A stretch of DNA of 64,000 nt, taken from the NCBI GenBank assembly GCA_964494505.1, contig CAZBRO010000002.1, positions 248,001-312,000 on the forward strand. The letters run 5' to 3'. The stretch comes from CAIYRG01 sp964494505. GTDB lineage: Bacteria > Pseudomonadota > Alphaproteobacteria > Micropepsales > Micropepsaceae. Shown here in pieces: positions 41,298 through 50,800 of the stretch (position 1 is the first letter of the stretch; each line of letters opens with the position of its first letter). A program made the position numbers and the translations under genes. Under the pieces are notes generated by a model that worked only from the letters and a program-made list of their open reading frames with translations, was not told the origin of the DNA and did not search any database.

Positions 41298-42428
41298 ATG
41301 AGCGAGCCGTCTTCCGGCCATTTGCAACAGACCCCTTTGCACAGGCTGCATGTGTCGCTCGGCGCCAGGATGGTGCCGTTCGCCGGCTACGAAATGCCGG
41401 TGCAATACCCGACCGGCATCATCAAGGAACATCTGCATACGCGTTCCGCCGCAGGGCTGTTCGACGTCTCCCATATGGGGCAGGCGTTTCTCGACGGTGA
41501 CGATCCGGCCCGCGCCCTGGAATTGCTGTCGCCGGCCGACATCGCGGGCTTGAGCGACGGGCAGATGCGCTACGCGCTGCTGCTCAACGATAGCGGCGGC
41601 ATCAAGGACGATTTCATGGCCGCGCGTCTGACGGGCGAGCAGGCGCTCTATCTCGTCGTGAACGCAGGGACCAAGGATTCCGATTTCGCCTATATCGCCG
41701 AGCGGCTGCGCGGGCAGGCAACACTCGCCCCGCAGCCTTTGCGCGCGCTTTTGGCACTGCAAGGGCCGCGCGCCGAAGCCGTGCTGTCGCGTCATGCAGA
41801 CGGCGTTGCGGGCTTGGGCTTCATGCGGGTCGCCCGCTTGACCATTGCCGGTGCGGCGGCAATCGTCAGCCGCTCGGGCTACACCGGCGAGGACGGGTTC
41901 GAGATTTCGCTTCTTTCGGAGGATGCGGAACGCGTCGCGCGCACGCTCCTTGCCGAGCCGGAGGTGCTGCCCATCGGGCTCGGCGCGCGGGATTCGCTGA
42001 GGCTGGAAGCCGGGCTTTGCCTTTACGGTCACGACATCGACGAACACACTTCCCCGATTGCGGCGGGACTCGGCTGGGTCATCGGCAAGCGCCGGAAAAT
42101 GGCGCGCGACTTTCCGGCGGCCGGCGAGATCATGGCCGAACTCCTCGAAGGCACGCCCCGCAAGCGTGTGGGCCTTCGGCTCATGGACAAAGCGCCCGCG
42201 CGCGAAGGGGCCGAAATCGTCGATTCCGCGGGCGCTATCGTGGGCCGCGTCACCAGCGGCGGCTACGGTCCGTGCGTGGGCGCACCTATCGCCATGGGTT
42301 ATGTCGCGAGCGAATTTGCAGGCGACGGGACCGAGCTTGGCATTGTGGTGCGAGGGGGTGCGCGCGCGGCAAGAGTCGCGCCGATGCCCTTCGTGCCGCA
42401 TCGCTACAAACGCAAGAGCGGGGATTGA
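41298..42428 (+). CDS. gcvT: Glycine cleavage system T protein (aminomethyltransferase)
   Basis: 376 aa, ATG at 41298. Transfers the methylene group from H-protein to tetrahydrofolate and releases ammonia. Seen: PLHRLHVSLGARMVPFAGYEMPVQY (folate-binding start, written in part), SAAGLFDVSHMGQ with the catalytic-region Asp, SRSGYTGEDGFEIS, IGLGARDSLRLEAGLCLYGHD, and the C-terminal barrel VGRVTSGGYGPCVGAPIAMGY. Begins the gcvT-H-PA-PB operon, 1 bp from gcvH. Confidence 0.96.
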   Translation: MSEPSSGHLQQTPLHRLHVSLGARMVPFAGYEMPVQYPTGIIKEHLHTRSAAGLFDVSHMGQAFLDGDDPARALELLSPADIAGLSDGQMRYALLLNDSGGIKDDFMAARLTGEQALYLVVNAGTKDSDFAYIAERLRGQATLAPQPLRALLALQGPRAEAVLSRHADGVAGLGFMRVARLTIAGAAAIVSRSGYTGEDGFEISLLSEDAERVARTLLAEPEVLPIGLGARDSLRLEAGLCLYGHDIDEHTSPIAAGLGWVIGKRRKMARDFPAAGEIMAELLEGTPRKRVGLRLMDKAPAREGAEIVDSAGAIVGRVTSGGYGPCVGAPIAMGYVASEFAGDGTELGIVVRGGARAARVAPMPFVPHRYKRKSGD

Positions 42429-42429
42429 G

Positions 42430-42801
42430 ATGGAAGAACGCTACACCCAGAGCCATGAATGGATTCGCATCGACGGCGGCATTGCAACCGTCGGGATCAC
42501 CAAATATGCGGCCGATCAATTGGGCGATGTTGTCTACGTCGAACTCCCCGAGGCGGGAAAGACATTGCAGGCCGGGGCCGAAGCCGCCGTCGTCGAGAGC
42601 GTGAAGGCCGCTAGCGAAATCTACGCGCCGGTCGGCGGCGAGGTGACGGAATCCAACCGAGCACTTGCGGGCGATCCCGCCAAGGTGAATGCCGATCCGG
42701 AAGGAGAAGCCTGGTTCTTCCGCATGAAGATCGTCGACGCGGCAGCCCTGCAAAAGCTCATGACGAAAGATCAGTACACGGATTTCGTGAAAGGGTTGTG
42801 A
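42430..42801 (+). CDS. gcvH: Glycine cleavage system H protein (lipoyl carrier)
   Basis: 123 aa, ATG at 42430. Shuttles the methylamine on a lipoyl arm between the P, T and L proteins. The lipoylated Lys lies in VVESVKAASEIYAPVGG. Other marks: YTQSHEWIRIDGG, GITKYAADQLGDVVYVELP, VNADPEGEAWFFRMKI. Stop overlaps the gcvPA start. Confidence 0.97.
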   Translation: MEERYTQSHEWIRIDGGIATVGITKYAADQLGDVVYVELPEAGKTLQAGAEAAVVESVKAASEIYAPVGGEVTESNRALAGDPAKVNADPEGEAWFFRMKIVDAAALQKLMTKDQYTDFVKGL

Positions 42802-44141
42802 TGCGCTATCTGCCCCTCACGCCGGACGACCGGCGGGCGATGCTGGACAAGATCGGCGTTGCATCCATCGACGATCTCTTTCGCGATGTGCCGGAATCGG
42901 CGCGCGGTGCGCGCTTCGACTTGCCGGCCCATGCGGGCGAGATGGACGTGGAACGCAGGCTCGTCAACCTTGCCTCGCGCAATGTTGCGGCCGGCAGCAG
43001 CCCGTTCTTCTGTGGCGCGGGCGCCTACCGCCATCACGTTCCGGCCTCGGTCGATCATCTGATCCAGCGTTCGGAATTCCTGACCTCCTACACCCCCTAT
43101 CAGCCCGAGATCGCGCAGGGCACCTTGCAGGTGCTGTTCGAATTCCAGACGCAAGTTGCGCTCATCACCGGCATGGAGGTGGCGAATGCCTCCATGTATG
43201 ACGGCTCGACGGCCACCGCCGAAGCCGTGCTGATGGCCCATCGCATCACGGGGCGCGACCGCGCGGTGCTGTCGGGCAGCCTGCATCCGCACTATGCCGA
43301 AACCGTGCGCACCATGGCAGGGCTCGCGGGCGAGATCGTCACCGCGCCCGTCACGCCGGGCGTTGCGGAAGATTTGGCCGCGCTGATCGATGCGAAGACG
43401 TCATGCGTGGTGGTGCAGAACCCCGACGTGTTCGGGCTTTTGCGCGATCTGAAGCCCATCGCGGAGGCGGCCCACGCCAAGGGCGCGCTTCTGATCGCAG
43501 TCGTCACGGAGGCCGTGTCGCTAGGTTTGGTGGAGTCGCCGGGCGCGATGGGCGCGGACATCGTGGCGGGCGAAGGGCAGTCGCTCGGCAACGGTCTGAA
43601 TTTCGGCGGACCCTATGTCGGCCTGTTCGCGGCGCGGGAGAAATTCCTGCGCCAGATGCCGGGCCGTCTCGCCGGCCAGACGGTGGATGCCGAGGGCCGC
43701 CGCGGTTTTGTCCTGACGCTGTCGGCGCGCGAGCAGCATATAAGGCGCGAAAAAGCGACGAGCAACATCTGCACCAATTCCGGGCTTTGCGCGCTCGCGT
43801 TTTCCATCCATCTCTCGCTCTTGGGCGAAGCGGGGTTGCGGCGGCTCGCCAAATTCAATCATGCCCACGCGGTGGAACTCGCGGACCGGCTGATGCGAAT
43901 AAAGGGCGTGGACCTCCTGACGCCCGCCTTCTTCAACGAGTTCACGCTGAAATTGCCGAGGCCGGCCATACCGGTCGCCGATGCGCTTGCCGATCGCGGC
44001 ATCATCGCCGGGGTTCGCGCCTCGCGCCTGTATCCGCATGAGCCGCAATTGCGCGATCACCTGATCGTCGCAGCCACCGAAACCAACACCAACGCCGACA
44101 TCGATGCCTATGCCTCGGCGCTCGCGGAGGTGCTGGCATGA
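42801..44141 (+). CDS. gcvPA: Glycine dehydrogenase (decarboxylating) subunit 1
   Basis: 446 aa from the ATG at 42801; a GTG at 42798 is also in frame. N-terminal half of the split P protein, which decarboxylates glycine with PLP held by the other subunit. Visible: MRYLPLTPDDRRAML, CGAGAYRHHVPASVDHL, TPYQPEIAQGTLQVLFEFQT, ITGMEVANASMYDGSTATAEA, and the RRGFVLTLSAREQHIRREKA region. The split form is normal in many alphaproteobacteria. Overlaps gcvPB by 4 nt. Confidence 0.96.
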   Translation: MRYLPLTPDDRRAMLDKIGVASIDDLFRDVPESARGARFDLPAHAGEMDVERRLVNLASRNVAAGSSPFFCGAGAYRHHVPASVDHLIQRSEFLTSYTPYQPEIAQGTLQVLFEFQTQVALITGMEVANASMYDGSTATAEAVLMAHRITGRDRAVLSGSLHPHYAETVRTMAGLAGEIVTAPVTPGVAEDLAALIDAKTSCVVVQNPDVFGLLRDLKPIAEAAHAKGALLIAVVTEAVSLGLVESPGAMGADIVAGEGQSLGNGLNFGGPYVGLFAAREKFLRQMPGRLAGQTVDAEGRRGFVLTLSAREQHIRREKATSNICTNSGLCALAFSIHLSLLGEAGLRRLAKFNHAHAVELADRLMRIKGVDLLTPAFFNEFTLKLPRPAIPVADALADRGIIAGVRASRLYPHEPQLRDHLIVAATETNTNADIDAYASALAEVLA

Positions 44142-45700
44142 TGAATGTGCAGGGACGCGCGACCGCAGCCGCAACCGTGGAAACCGGCGTGCATAAGCCC
44201 GAAACCATTTCGGGTCATCGCGGGCTCGACCATGAAGAAAAGCTGATCTTCGAAATCGGCCGCACCGATGTTTCGGGCGTGGACCTTCCCGATGCCGATC
44301 TCCCGCAGGATCGCCTCGGCGGACTTGCGCGCAAAGAGCCAATCGGTCTTTGCGGCCTCTCCGAACCCGAAGCCGTGCGCCATTATGTGCGGCTGTCGCA
44401 GAAGAACGCCTCCATCGACGCGAGCTTTTATCCGCTCGGCTCCTGCACCATGAAGCACAATCCGCGGCTGAACGAGAAAATGGCGCGGCTCGCGGGCTTC
44501 GCCGACATCCATCCGATGCAGCCGCAGAAGACCGTGCAGGGTGCGTTCCTGCTGATCGCCGAATTGGCGCGCTGGCTGAAAGAGCTGACCGGCATGCCGG
44601 CGGTGGCGATGACGCCCAAAGCCGGGGCCCATGGCGAACTCACCGGCATTCTCGCTATCCGGGCCGCGCTCGATGCACGCGGAGAACGCCGAGCGCGTGT
44701 CCTGGTGCCCGAATCCGCGCACGGCACCAATCCGGCCACGGCTGCACTTTGCGGCTATGGCGTGGAGTCCATTCGCGCAACGCCCGACGGCCGCGTGGAT
44801 CTCGCCGCCCTCACTCATGCGCTCGGGCCCGATGTCGCGGCGCTGATGCTGACCAATCCCAACACCTGCGGCCTCTTCGAGCGCGACATGGTGGCAATTG
44901 CGAATGCGGTGCACGCGGCGGGCGCGTATTTCTATTGCGACGGCGCCAATTTCAACGCCCTTATGGGCCGCGTGAAGCCGGGCGCGCTCGGCATCGATGC
45001 CATGCACATCAACCTGCACAAGACGTTCTCCACGCCTCATGGCGGCGGCGGGCCGGGGGCCGGGCCCGTAGTGTTCTCGGAGCGGCTTGCTCCTTTCGCC
45101 CCGCTGCCGCTGTTCGTCGAGGGCGCAGGCGGCTTTCGCTTGATCGAAGACATGGAAGAGGCGCGCGCGGCGGGCTTCACTCCGCTTGGGCGGATGTGCG
45201 CCTTCCACGGCCAGATGGGCATGTTCGTGCGCGCGCTTGCCTACATGCTGAGCCACGGCGCCGACGGGTTGCGGCAGGCTGCCGAGGATGCGGTGCTGTC
45301 GGCCAATTACCTTCTCGCGTCGCTGAAGGATGTCTTGAGCGCGCCCTATGAAGGCCCCTGCATGCACGAGGCCCTCTTCGACGACGAATCCTTAAAGGAC
45401 AGCGGCGTCACCACGCTCGATCTCGCAAAGCGGCTGATCGATGAGGGCTATCACCCGATGACGATCTATTTCCCGCTGGTGGTCCACGGCGCCATGCTGA
45501 TCGAGCCCACGGAAACCGAATCCAAGGCGACGCTCGACAATTTCATCGCGGTGATGAGGGGGCTCGTGCTGGAAGCCAAGGCGGGCGATGCGGCGGCGTT
45601 CAAAAATGCGCCAATGCTCGCGCCACGGCGGCGGCTCGACGAGACGCTGGCCGCCCGCAAACCCGTGCTGCGCTGGAAACCCTCCCAGGCGACGGGATAA
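44138..45700 (+). CDS. gcvPB: Glycine dehydrogenase (decarboxylating) subunit 2
   Basis: 520 aa from the ATG at 44138; an ATG at 44141 follows directly. C-terminal half of the split P protein with the PLP site: MHINLHKTFSTPHGGGGPG (Schiff-base Lys). Also FYPLGSCTMKHNPRLNEKMA, VPESAHGTNPATAALCGY, MLTNPNTCGLFERD, and YFPLVVHGAMLIEPTETES. A run of A residues and a hairpin follow the stop at 45701-45722. Confidence 0.96.
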   Translation: MMNVQGRATAAATVETGVHKPETISGHRGLDHEEKLIFEIGRTDVSGVDLPDADLPQDRLGGLARKEPIGLCGLSEPEAVRHYVRLSQKNASIDASFYPLGSCTMKHNPRLNEKMARLAGFADIHPMQPQKTVQGAFLLIAELARWLKELTGMPAVAMTPKAGAHGELTGILAIRAALDARGERRARVLVPESAHGTNPATAALCGYGVESIRATPDGRVDLAALTHALGPDVAALMLTNPNTCGLFERDMVAIANAVHAAGAYFYCDGANFNALMGRVKPGALGIDAMHINLHKTFSTPHGGGGPGAGPVVFSERLAPFAPLPLFVEGAGGFRLIEDMEEARAAGFTPLGRMCAFHGQMGMFVRALAYMLSHGADGLRQAAEDAVLSANYLLASLKDVLSAPYEGPCMHEALFDDESLKDSGVTTLDLAKRLIDEGYHPMTIYFPLVVHGAMLIEPTETESKATLDNFIAVMRGLVLEAKAGDAAAFKNAPMLAPRRRLDETLAARKPVLRWKPSQATG

Positions 45701-45704
45701 AAAA

Positions 45705-45722
45705 GACCCTCCGAAGAGGGTC
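45705..45722 (-). terminator. Rho-independent terminator for the minus-strand transcript
   Basis: GACCCTCCGAAGAGGGTC is a 7-bp stem with a CGAA/TTCG loop. Read on the minus strand the stem is followed by six T (the plus-strand A run at 45699-45704), so it terminates leftward transcription. It lies 28 bp after the small ORF at 45751-45882. On the plus strand, no T run follows gcvPB. Confidence 0.7.
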
Positions 45723-45750
45723 GAGTGACACTCATCAGGAGGAAGGCACA

Positions 45751-45882
45751 TCACGTAATGGCGTGGAACACGAACTGGGTCTGATCCAACAGGCCTTGGA
45801 AAACTTGCGTGGTTTCGGGCGAGGCGTATGTGCCTGCGCCGAACGCGACCAGCACGGTGAAGAACCAGAGGATGACACGCAT
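45751..45882 (-). CDS. Tiny single-helix membrane protein, unknown
   Basis: 43 aa, found by reading the minus strand from the ATG at 45882 to TGA at 45751-45753. The N-terminus is a hydrophobic helix (VILWFFTVLVAFGAGTYA) followed by SPETTQVFQGLLDQTQFVFH. No clear Shine-Dalgarno was seen. Support is the strong terminator 28 bp after the stop, the sensible membrane-helix composition, and the otherwise empty 325-bp gap. I know no function. It may be an orphan small protein or the tail of the TauE transcript. Confidence 0.5.
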   Translation of the reverse strand: MRVILWFFTVLVAFGAGTYASPETTQVFQGLLDQTQFVFHAIT

Positions 45883-45970
45883 GGATCGCTGAACCGGAAT
45901 GGGACTTCTACCGGTTCAGGAGCAAGCGGCGTGCCACGGGTTGAGGGGGAAAGGAATACATACTTACCCC

Positions 45971-45992
45971 ACCCTGAGCCGGTCGAAGGGCG
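45971..45992. repeat. REP-like palindromic repeat, second copy
   Basis: ACCCTGAGCCGGTCGAAGGGCG, related to the copy at 40992-41012. It lies in the gap between the tiny ORF and the TauE gene. Confidence 0.6.
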
Positions 45993-46025
45993 AGGAGCGA
46001 TTTAAGCGGTGACAATGGGGGAAAT

Positions 46026-46814
46026 TCAGAACACCAACCGGCCGCCGACCAGAAGCAGCGTGCCTGCAAGAATATAGCGCAAGGCCGCATCGGGAATACG
46101 GGGAGCCGCATAGCTGCCGATGACGATGCCCGGAATGGACCCGGCCAGAAGCGAGCTCAAGAGAGCCAGATCCGTCAGCCCTAAAAACCAGTGCCCAACG
46201 CCGGCAATCAGCGTAAGCGGCACCGCGTGCGCGATGTCGGAGCCCACGATTCGGGCCATCGGCAGATGGGGGTACAAAAGGATCAGCGCCGTGACGCCGA
46301 TGGCGCCCGCGCCAACCGACGAAATCGACACCAGAACGCCCAGCGCCGCGCCCATCGCGATTGTCATCGCGCGAGTCTTGCTCGGCGGAATCGCGGCCAG
46401 CCGCAGCGCGTAATGGGCAATGATCCGCCGCCTGAAGATCAGCACCACAGCGGTGCCGAAAAGGGCGAAGGCCAGAACCGACGTGATCAGCGCATTCGCG
46501 GCCTCGGTCTGTGTCCCAAGATGCGACAATCCGATCAGGGTCAGCGCCGTCATCGGTACGCTGCCCATTGCGAGGCGTCCCACAACGCGCCAATCGACCG
46601 TACGGCTGACCCCGTGCACGGCGGTGCCGACGGTCTTTGTCGCCGATGCATAAAGCAGATCGGTGCCGACCGCGGTCGCGGGGTGAATGCCGAACAACAG
46701 GATCAGCAGTGGCGTCATCAATGAGCCGCCGCCAACACCCGTCATCCCGACAAGTGCGCCGACCACAAAGCCGGAAAGCGAGAACAAGGGATCGATGTGC
46801 AAAAATGAAATCAT
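46026..46814 (-). CDS. TauE/SafE family sulfite-exporter-like transporter
   Basis: 262 aa, ATG at 46814. About eight membrane helices in two repeats, each with the family signature: GALVGMTGVGGGSLMTPLL in the first half and GVLVSISSVGAGAIGVTALI in the second. PATAVGTDLLYASATKTVGTAVHG and GSDIAHAVPLTLIAGVGHW are also typical. Family members export sulfite or organosulfonates, but most are unassigned. It stands alone; the downstream minus-strand signals are the tiny ORF and terminator at 45705. Confidence 0.88.
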   Translation of the reverse strand: MISFLHIDPLFSLSGFVVGALVGMTGVGGGSLMTPLLILLFGIHPATAVGTDLLYASATKTVGTAVHGVSRTVDWRVVGRLAMGSVPMTALTLIGLSHLGTQTEAANALITSVLAFALFGTAVVLIFRRRIIAHYALRLAAIPPSKTRAMTIAMGAALGVLVSISSVGAGAIGVTALILLYPHLPMARIVGSDIAHAVPLTLIAGVGHWFLGLTDLALLSSLLAGSIPGIVIGSYAAPRIPDAALRYILAGTLLLVGGRLVF

Positions 46815-46837
46815 AACTCAACCATGTCGATCATCAG

Positions 46838-47122
46838 TCAAGGATATGCGATGCGCGTCCGTCCGTCACGCCCACTGTAGCGGATTGGACATTCAGCCTT
46901 TTCCAGAGCAAGAAAGGTGCCGCCCCTGCGAACCCAGTAGCCGATAACAGATGGATCAGGGAAAAGTTCATCAATCAGGGTAAATTTTGTTCCCGTGCGT
47001 AGGCGTTTTGCTGCAGAAATCGTCCAGGGCACGGAATTCCCGGCCGTTTCTCCCAAACCTGTTTCAATTCGGGCCACCGGGGGTTGATTAAGGTCTGTGC
47101 TTTTCCGATTTGCACACGACAC
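46838..47122 (-). CDS. Doubtful low-GC open frame, possible gene remnant
   Basis: 94 aa from a GTG at 47122. The C-terminal half (KFTLIDELFPDPSVIGYWV, RRGGTFLALEKAECPIRY) has a protein-like look, but codon use is much more AT-rich at third positions than in neighbours and no ribosome site is seen. A second open frame (46975-47184) overlaps it and is equally undistinguished. I cannot assign a function; it may be a decayed or foreign fragment in the 413-bp interval 46815-47227. Confidence 0.3.
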   Translation of the reverse strand: MSCANRKSTDLNQPPVARIETGLGETAGNSVPWTISAAKRLRTGTKFTLIDELFPDPSVIGYWVRRGGTFLALEKAECPIRYSGRDGRTRIAYP

Positions 47123-47227
47123 GTATGTAATTTAGCGGCTTCCACACGCACGACAGCCTGCGCAAAATCTGGGCGAGCGCCCACAAACCTTGGGCGATCA
47201 CAAATCCGTCAGGAGCGGAAAAAAATC

Positions 47228-47512
47228 TCAGACCTCTTCGGTCAGCGCTTCTTGACATGGAGCGCAGCGTCCGTGCGCGAGATAGGCCGCGGCATCGAAG
47301 CGGGTTATGAGGCCGTCGCACAGCGGACAATGCGGTTCGGTTTCGAACAAAGGAACGCTGCCCCTTGACCGCGCGCGCTTCTGTTTGGGTTTGGGAAGAG
47401 GCCGATGCGCGATCTCCGGAACGGGCTCACCTTCGCGTACGATTCGGAAAGCTGGCGCTTTGGCTTGGCCCGGCAGGTGTGCTTCGCGAAGTCTGTTTTG
47501 CGTTCTCGCCAT
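47228..47512 (-). CDS. Small protein with two CxxC motifs, downstream of nrdJ
   Basis: 94 aa, ATG at 47512 with GGAGG 7 bases upstream, a strong start. N-terminal half is basic (PKPKQKRARSRG). The C-terminus has HCPLCDGLITRFD and HGRCAPCQEALTEEV, a likely zinc-ribbon-type metal site. It follows the HNH-like gene by 23 bp and nrdJ by two genes, so all three are probably co-transcribed. Function unknown; a DNA- or RNA-binding role is a guess. Confidence 0.7.
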   Translation of the reverse strand: MARTQNRLREAHLPGQAKAPAFRIVREGEPVPEIAHRPLPKPKQKRARSRGSVPLFETEPHCPLCDGLITRFDAAAYLAHGRCAPCQEALTEEV

Positions 47513-47535
47513 AGGCGTTCCTCCAACTCAGATAC

Positions 47536-47805
47536 TCATGCCGCATCGGCTGCGGCGATCACCCGGCAATGAAGCGGTCTTAGGTTTGCGATCGCATCGC
47601 CGCCGCCCAAGGCCTTTGGCACGATACGATCTATCTGCCATCCGAAGGGCGATTTCGAATCGCCGTAATCATAGCGGTGAATCTCGTTGCCGAGATCGTC
47701 GCGCCTGACGAGATAGGCGTGCTGACCGGCGACTTCATGGCCCTTTTCCCAGACAGCGACAATGTTGTCGTCGAGTCCGTCGATGAAGCTGATGAGCCCG
47801 GTCAT
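47536..47805 (-). CDS. HNH-endonuclease-like small protein with degenerate active site
   Basis: 89 aa from the ATG at 47805, with GGAG nine bases upstream; a start at 47922 would overlap nrdJ. The fragment GWQIDRIVPKALGGGDAIAN, then LRPLHCRV, aligns with HNH proteins that read (D/E)HIVP and N-L-x-P-L-H-W-x-x-N. Here the catalytic His of DHI is Arg and the closing Asn is gone, so nuclease activity is doubtful. YLVRRDDLGNEIHRYDYGD precedes it. It starts 16 bp after nrdJ and may act with it or merely travel in the operon. Confidence 0.7.
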   Translation of the reverse strand: MTGLISFIDGLDDNIVAVWEKGHEVAGQHAYLVRRDDLGNEIHRYDYGDSKSPFGWQIDRIVPKALGGGDAIANLRPLHCRVIAAADAA

Positions 47806-47821
47806 CGCGCGCGGCGCTCCC

Positions 47822-50800
47822 TCAGCTGCAGCCGCTGGTGCCGCCGCAGGTGTCGCATTTGAGACAGGTGCCATTGCGCAGCAGCGTGAAGTTGCCGCAT
47901 TGGCCGCAGGCGTCGCCCTCATAGCCCCTCAGCCGCGCTTCGGCCGCGCGTTTGGCATAGGTCTCGCGCTTGGCCGTCTTGACCGAGGTTTCGGCGGCAA
48001 AACTCGTTTCCAGCGTCGTCATCACCGCCGACACCGGGTTGCCGAGCGCCTCTTTCATCTGTGCGGCGACGGCTGCGAAATTGGCGCTTACGTCGATGGA
48101 GGATTCTTCGTGGTCCGCGTAAGCATGCTCATGCGCGTGCGCATGTTCGGCGTGCGCGTCGATCTTCTGGACAGCGTTGCCGCTCCTGACGACGGCGAGA
48201 CGGCTGAGCTGACCGCGTACAAATCCCGACGAGACCTTGGAGATGGTCAAATCCTTCGCCGCGTCGCGCCTGGCCGGATCGCCCTCGGCTACGCCGCCGC
48301 CGAGATCGTCGTCCGCTGCGGGCGGGACATGAGCGAGATCGTGGCGGCCGAGATAGGAAACCGCCATTTCGCGGAAGATGTAATCGAGCACGCTGGTCGC
48401 GTTCTTGATTGAATCGTTGCCGATGACGAGGCCCGCCGGTTCGAAGCGGGTGAAGGTGAACGCATCGACGAACTCTTCCAGCGGCACGCCATATTGCAGG
48501 CCGATGGAAATCGCGATGGCGAAATTGTTCATCAGCGAGCGGAAGGCGGCCCCTTCCTTGTGCATGTCGATGAAGATTTCGCCCGGACGGCCGTCTTCAT
48601 ATTCGCCGGTGCGCAGATAAACCTTGTGGCCGCCGACGATGGCTTTCTGCGTGTAGCCCTTGCGGCGGTGGGGCAGTTTTTCGCGTTCGCGGGCGCGGAT
48701 GCGCTCGATCACGCGTTCCACGATGCGTTCGGTGACGACAGTCGCGCGCGCGGCCTGGGGCTGGGCGATGATGTCGTCGATATCGCCATCCTCATCGACG
48801 GACTGCAGCACCTGCGAGGCAAGCGGTTGCGACAGCTTGGAGCCGTCGCGATAGAGCGCGTTGGCTTTCAGCCCCAGCTTCCACGACAGCATGTAGGATT
48901 CGCCGCAATCCTTCACGGTTGCGCTGTTGGGCATGTTGATGGTCTTGGAGATGGCGCCCGAGATGAAAGGCTGGGTCGCGGCCAACATGCGGATGTGGCT
49001 CTCCACCGAGAGCGCGCGCTTGCCGATGCGCCCGCACGGGTTGGCACAGTCGAACACCGGCAGATGTTCCGATTTCAAGTAGGGCGCGCCTTCGAGGGTC
49101 ATGGCGCCGCAGACATAGAGGTTCGCCGCTTCGATCTCGGCCTTGGAAAAGCCGAGCGCCTTCAGCATGTCGAAATCTGGCGCATCGAGCGCTGCGGGAT
49201 CGCATTTGAGCACGTCCGCGCAGAACTCCGCGCCGAGCGTCCATTTGTTGAACACAAAGCGGATGTCGAAGGCTTGCCGCAGCGCCCCTTCCACGGCGCC
49301 GATCTCGGCAATGCCGAAGCCCTTCGCCCTCAGGGCCTCGTGCGAAACCGCGTTCGAGCCCTTCAGTGTGCCGTGGCCGACGGCATAAAGCTCCATCGCG
49401 TGGATCTCGTCGGGCGAATAGCCGAGCGCGCGCAAGGCTTCGGGGGCGCAGCGATTGATGATCTTGAAATAGCCGCCGCCGGCCAGCTTCTTGAACTTCA
49501 CCAGCGCAAAATCAGGTTCGACGCCGGTGGTGTCGCAATCCATCAGAAGGCCGATGGTGCCGGTGGGCGCGATGACGCTCGCCTGCGCATTGCGATAGCC
49601 GTAAGCCGTGCCGAGCGAGAGGGCCTGGTCCCAGGCCGCCCTTGCCGCTTCGGCAAGCTCCTTGTCGAGAACCGCGTCATGGTCGAGCGCCACGGGGAGC
49701 GTGCTCAACCCCTCGTAACCGGCGTGTTCGCCATAGGCCGCGCGGCGGTGATTGCGGATCACGCGCAGCATGGAATCGCGGTTCTCCTCGAACCGGATGA
49801 ACGGCCCGAGCTCGCCCGCCATCTCGGCCGAGGTCGCATAGGAAATGCCCGTCAGCACGGCGGTGATGGCGCCCGCTATCGCGCGGCCCTCACGCGAATC
49901 GTAGGGGATGCCTGCCGACATCAGGAGCCCGCCGATATTGGCGAAGCCGAGGCCCAGCGTGCGGTAATCGTAAGAAAGAAGCGCGATCTCCCGGGAGGGG
50001 AATTGCGCCATCATCACCGAAATTTCGAGCACGATCGTCCACAGCCTGACCGCGTGTTCGAAGGCGTGCACGTCGAAGGCCTTAGCGCCGTTCTCGCCCT
50101 CTTTGCGGAACGCCATCAGGTTCAGCGACGCGAGATTGCACGCCGTGTCATCGAGGAACATGTATTCCGAGCACGGATTGGAGGCGCGGATCGCGCCGCC
50201 CGCGGGGCATGTGTGCCAATCATTGATTGTCGAGTGGAACTGGATGCCGGGATCGGCCGAGGCCCAGGCCGCGTGGGAAATCTTCTCCCACAGCTCGCGC
50301 GCCTTCAACGTTTTGTGGACCTTGCCGTCCTTGCGGCGGAAAAGCTCCCAATTGCGATCCTCGGCGACCGCGGTGAGGAAGTCGTCCGTCACGCGCACCG
50401 TATTGTTCGAGTTCTGGCCCGAGACCGTCATGTAGGCTTCGGAATCCCAGTCGGTGTCGTAGACGCGGAATTCGATGCGGTCGTGGCCTTGCTTGGCGAA
50501 CGCGATCACGCGTTCGATGTAATTGTCGGGGATGCAGACGCGCCGCGCCGCCTTGATTTCGCGCTTGAGCGCGGGGTTCAGCTTCGGATCGAAGCAATCG
50601 TCGCCCGAACCCTCGCAATTGCGGCAGGCCTTCATGATGGCGTTCAGATGCCTTTCATGAAGCTTGGAGCCCGCCACCAGCGCGGCGACTTTCTGTTCCT
50701 CGATCACCTTCCAATCGATGAAATCCTCGATGTCGGGATGGTCGGCATCGACGATCACCATCTTGGCCGCGCGCCTTGTGGTGCCGCCGGACTTGATGGC

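Noticed and set aside
45763..46005. Plus-strand open frame in the gap after gcvPB
   Set aside because: It overlaps the minus-strand small ORF and a REP-like repeat and has no ribosome site or recognisable sequence.
47806..47922. A longer start for the HNH-like gene
   Set aside because: It would overlap the end of nrdJ in another frame and lacks a ribosome site, while the ATG at 47805 has a good GGAG.
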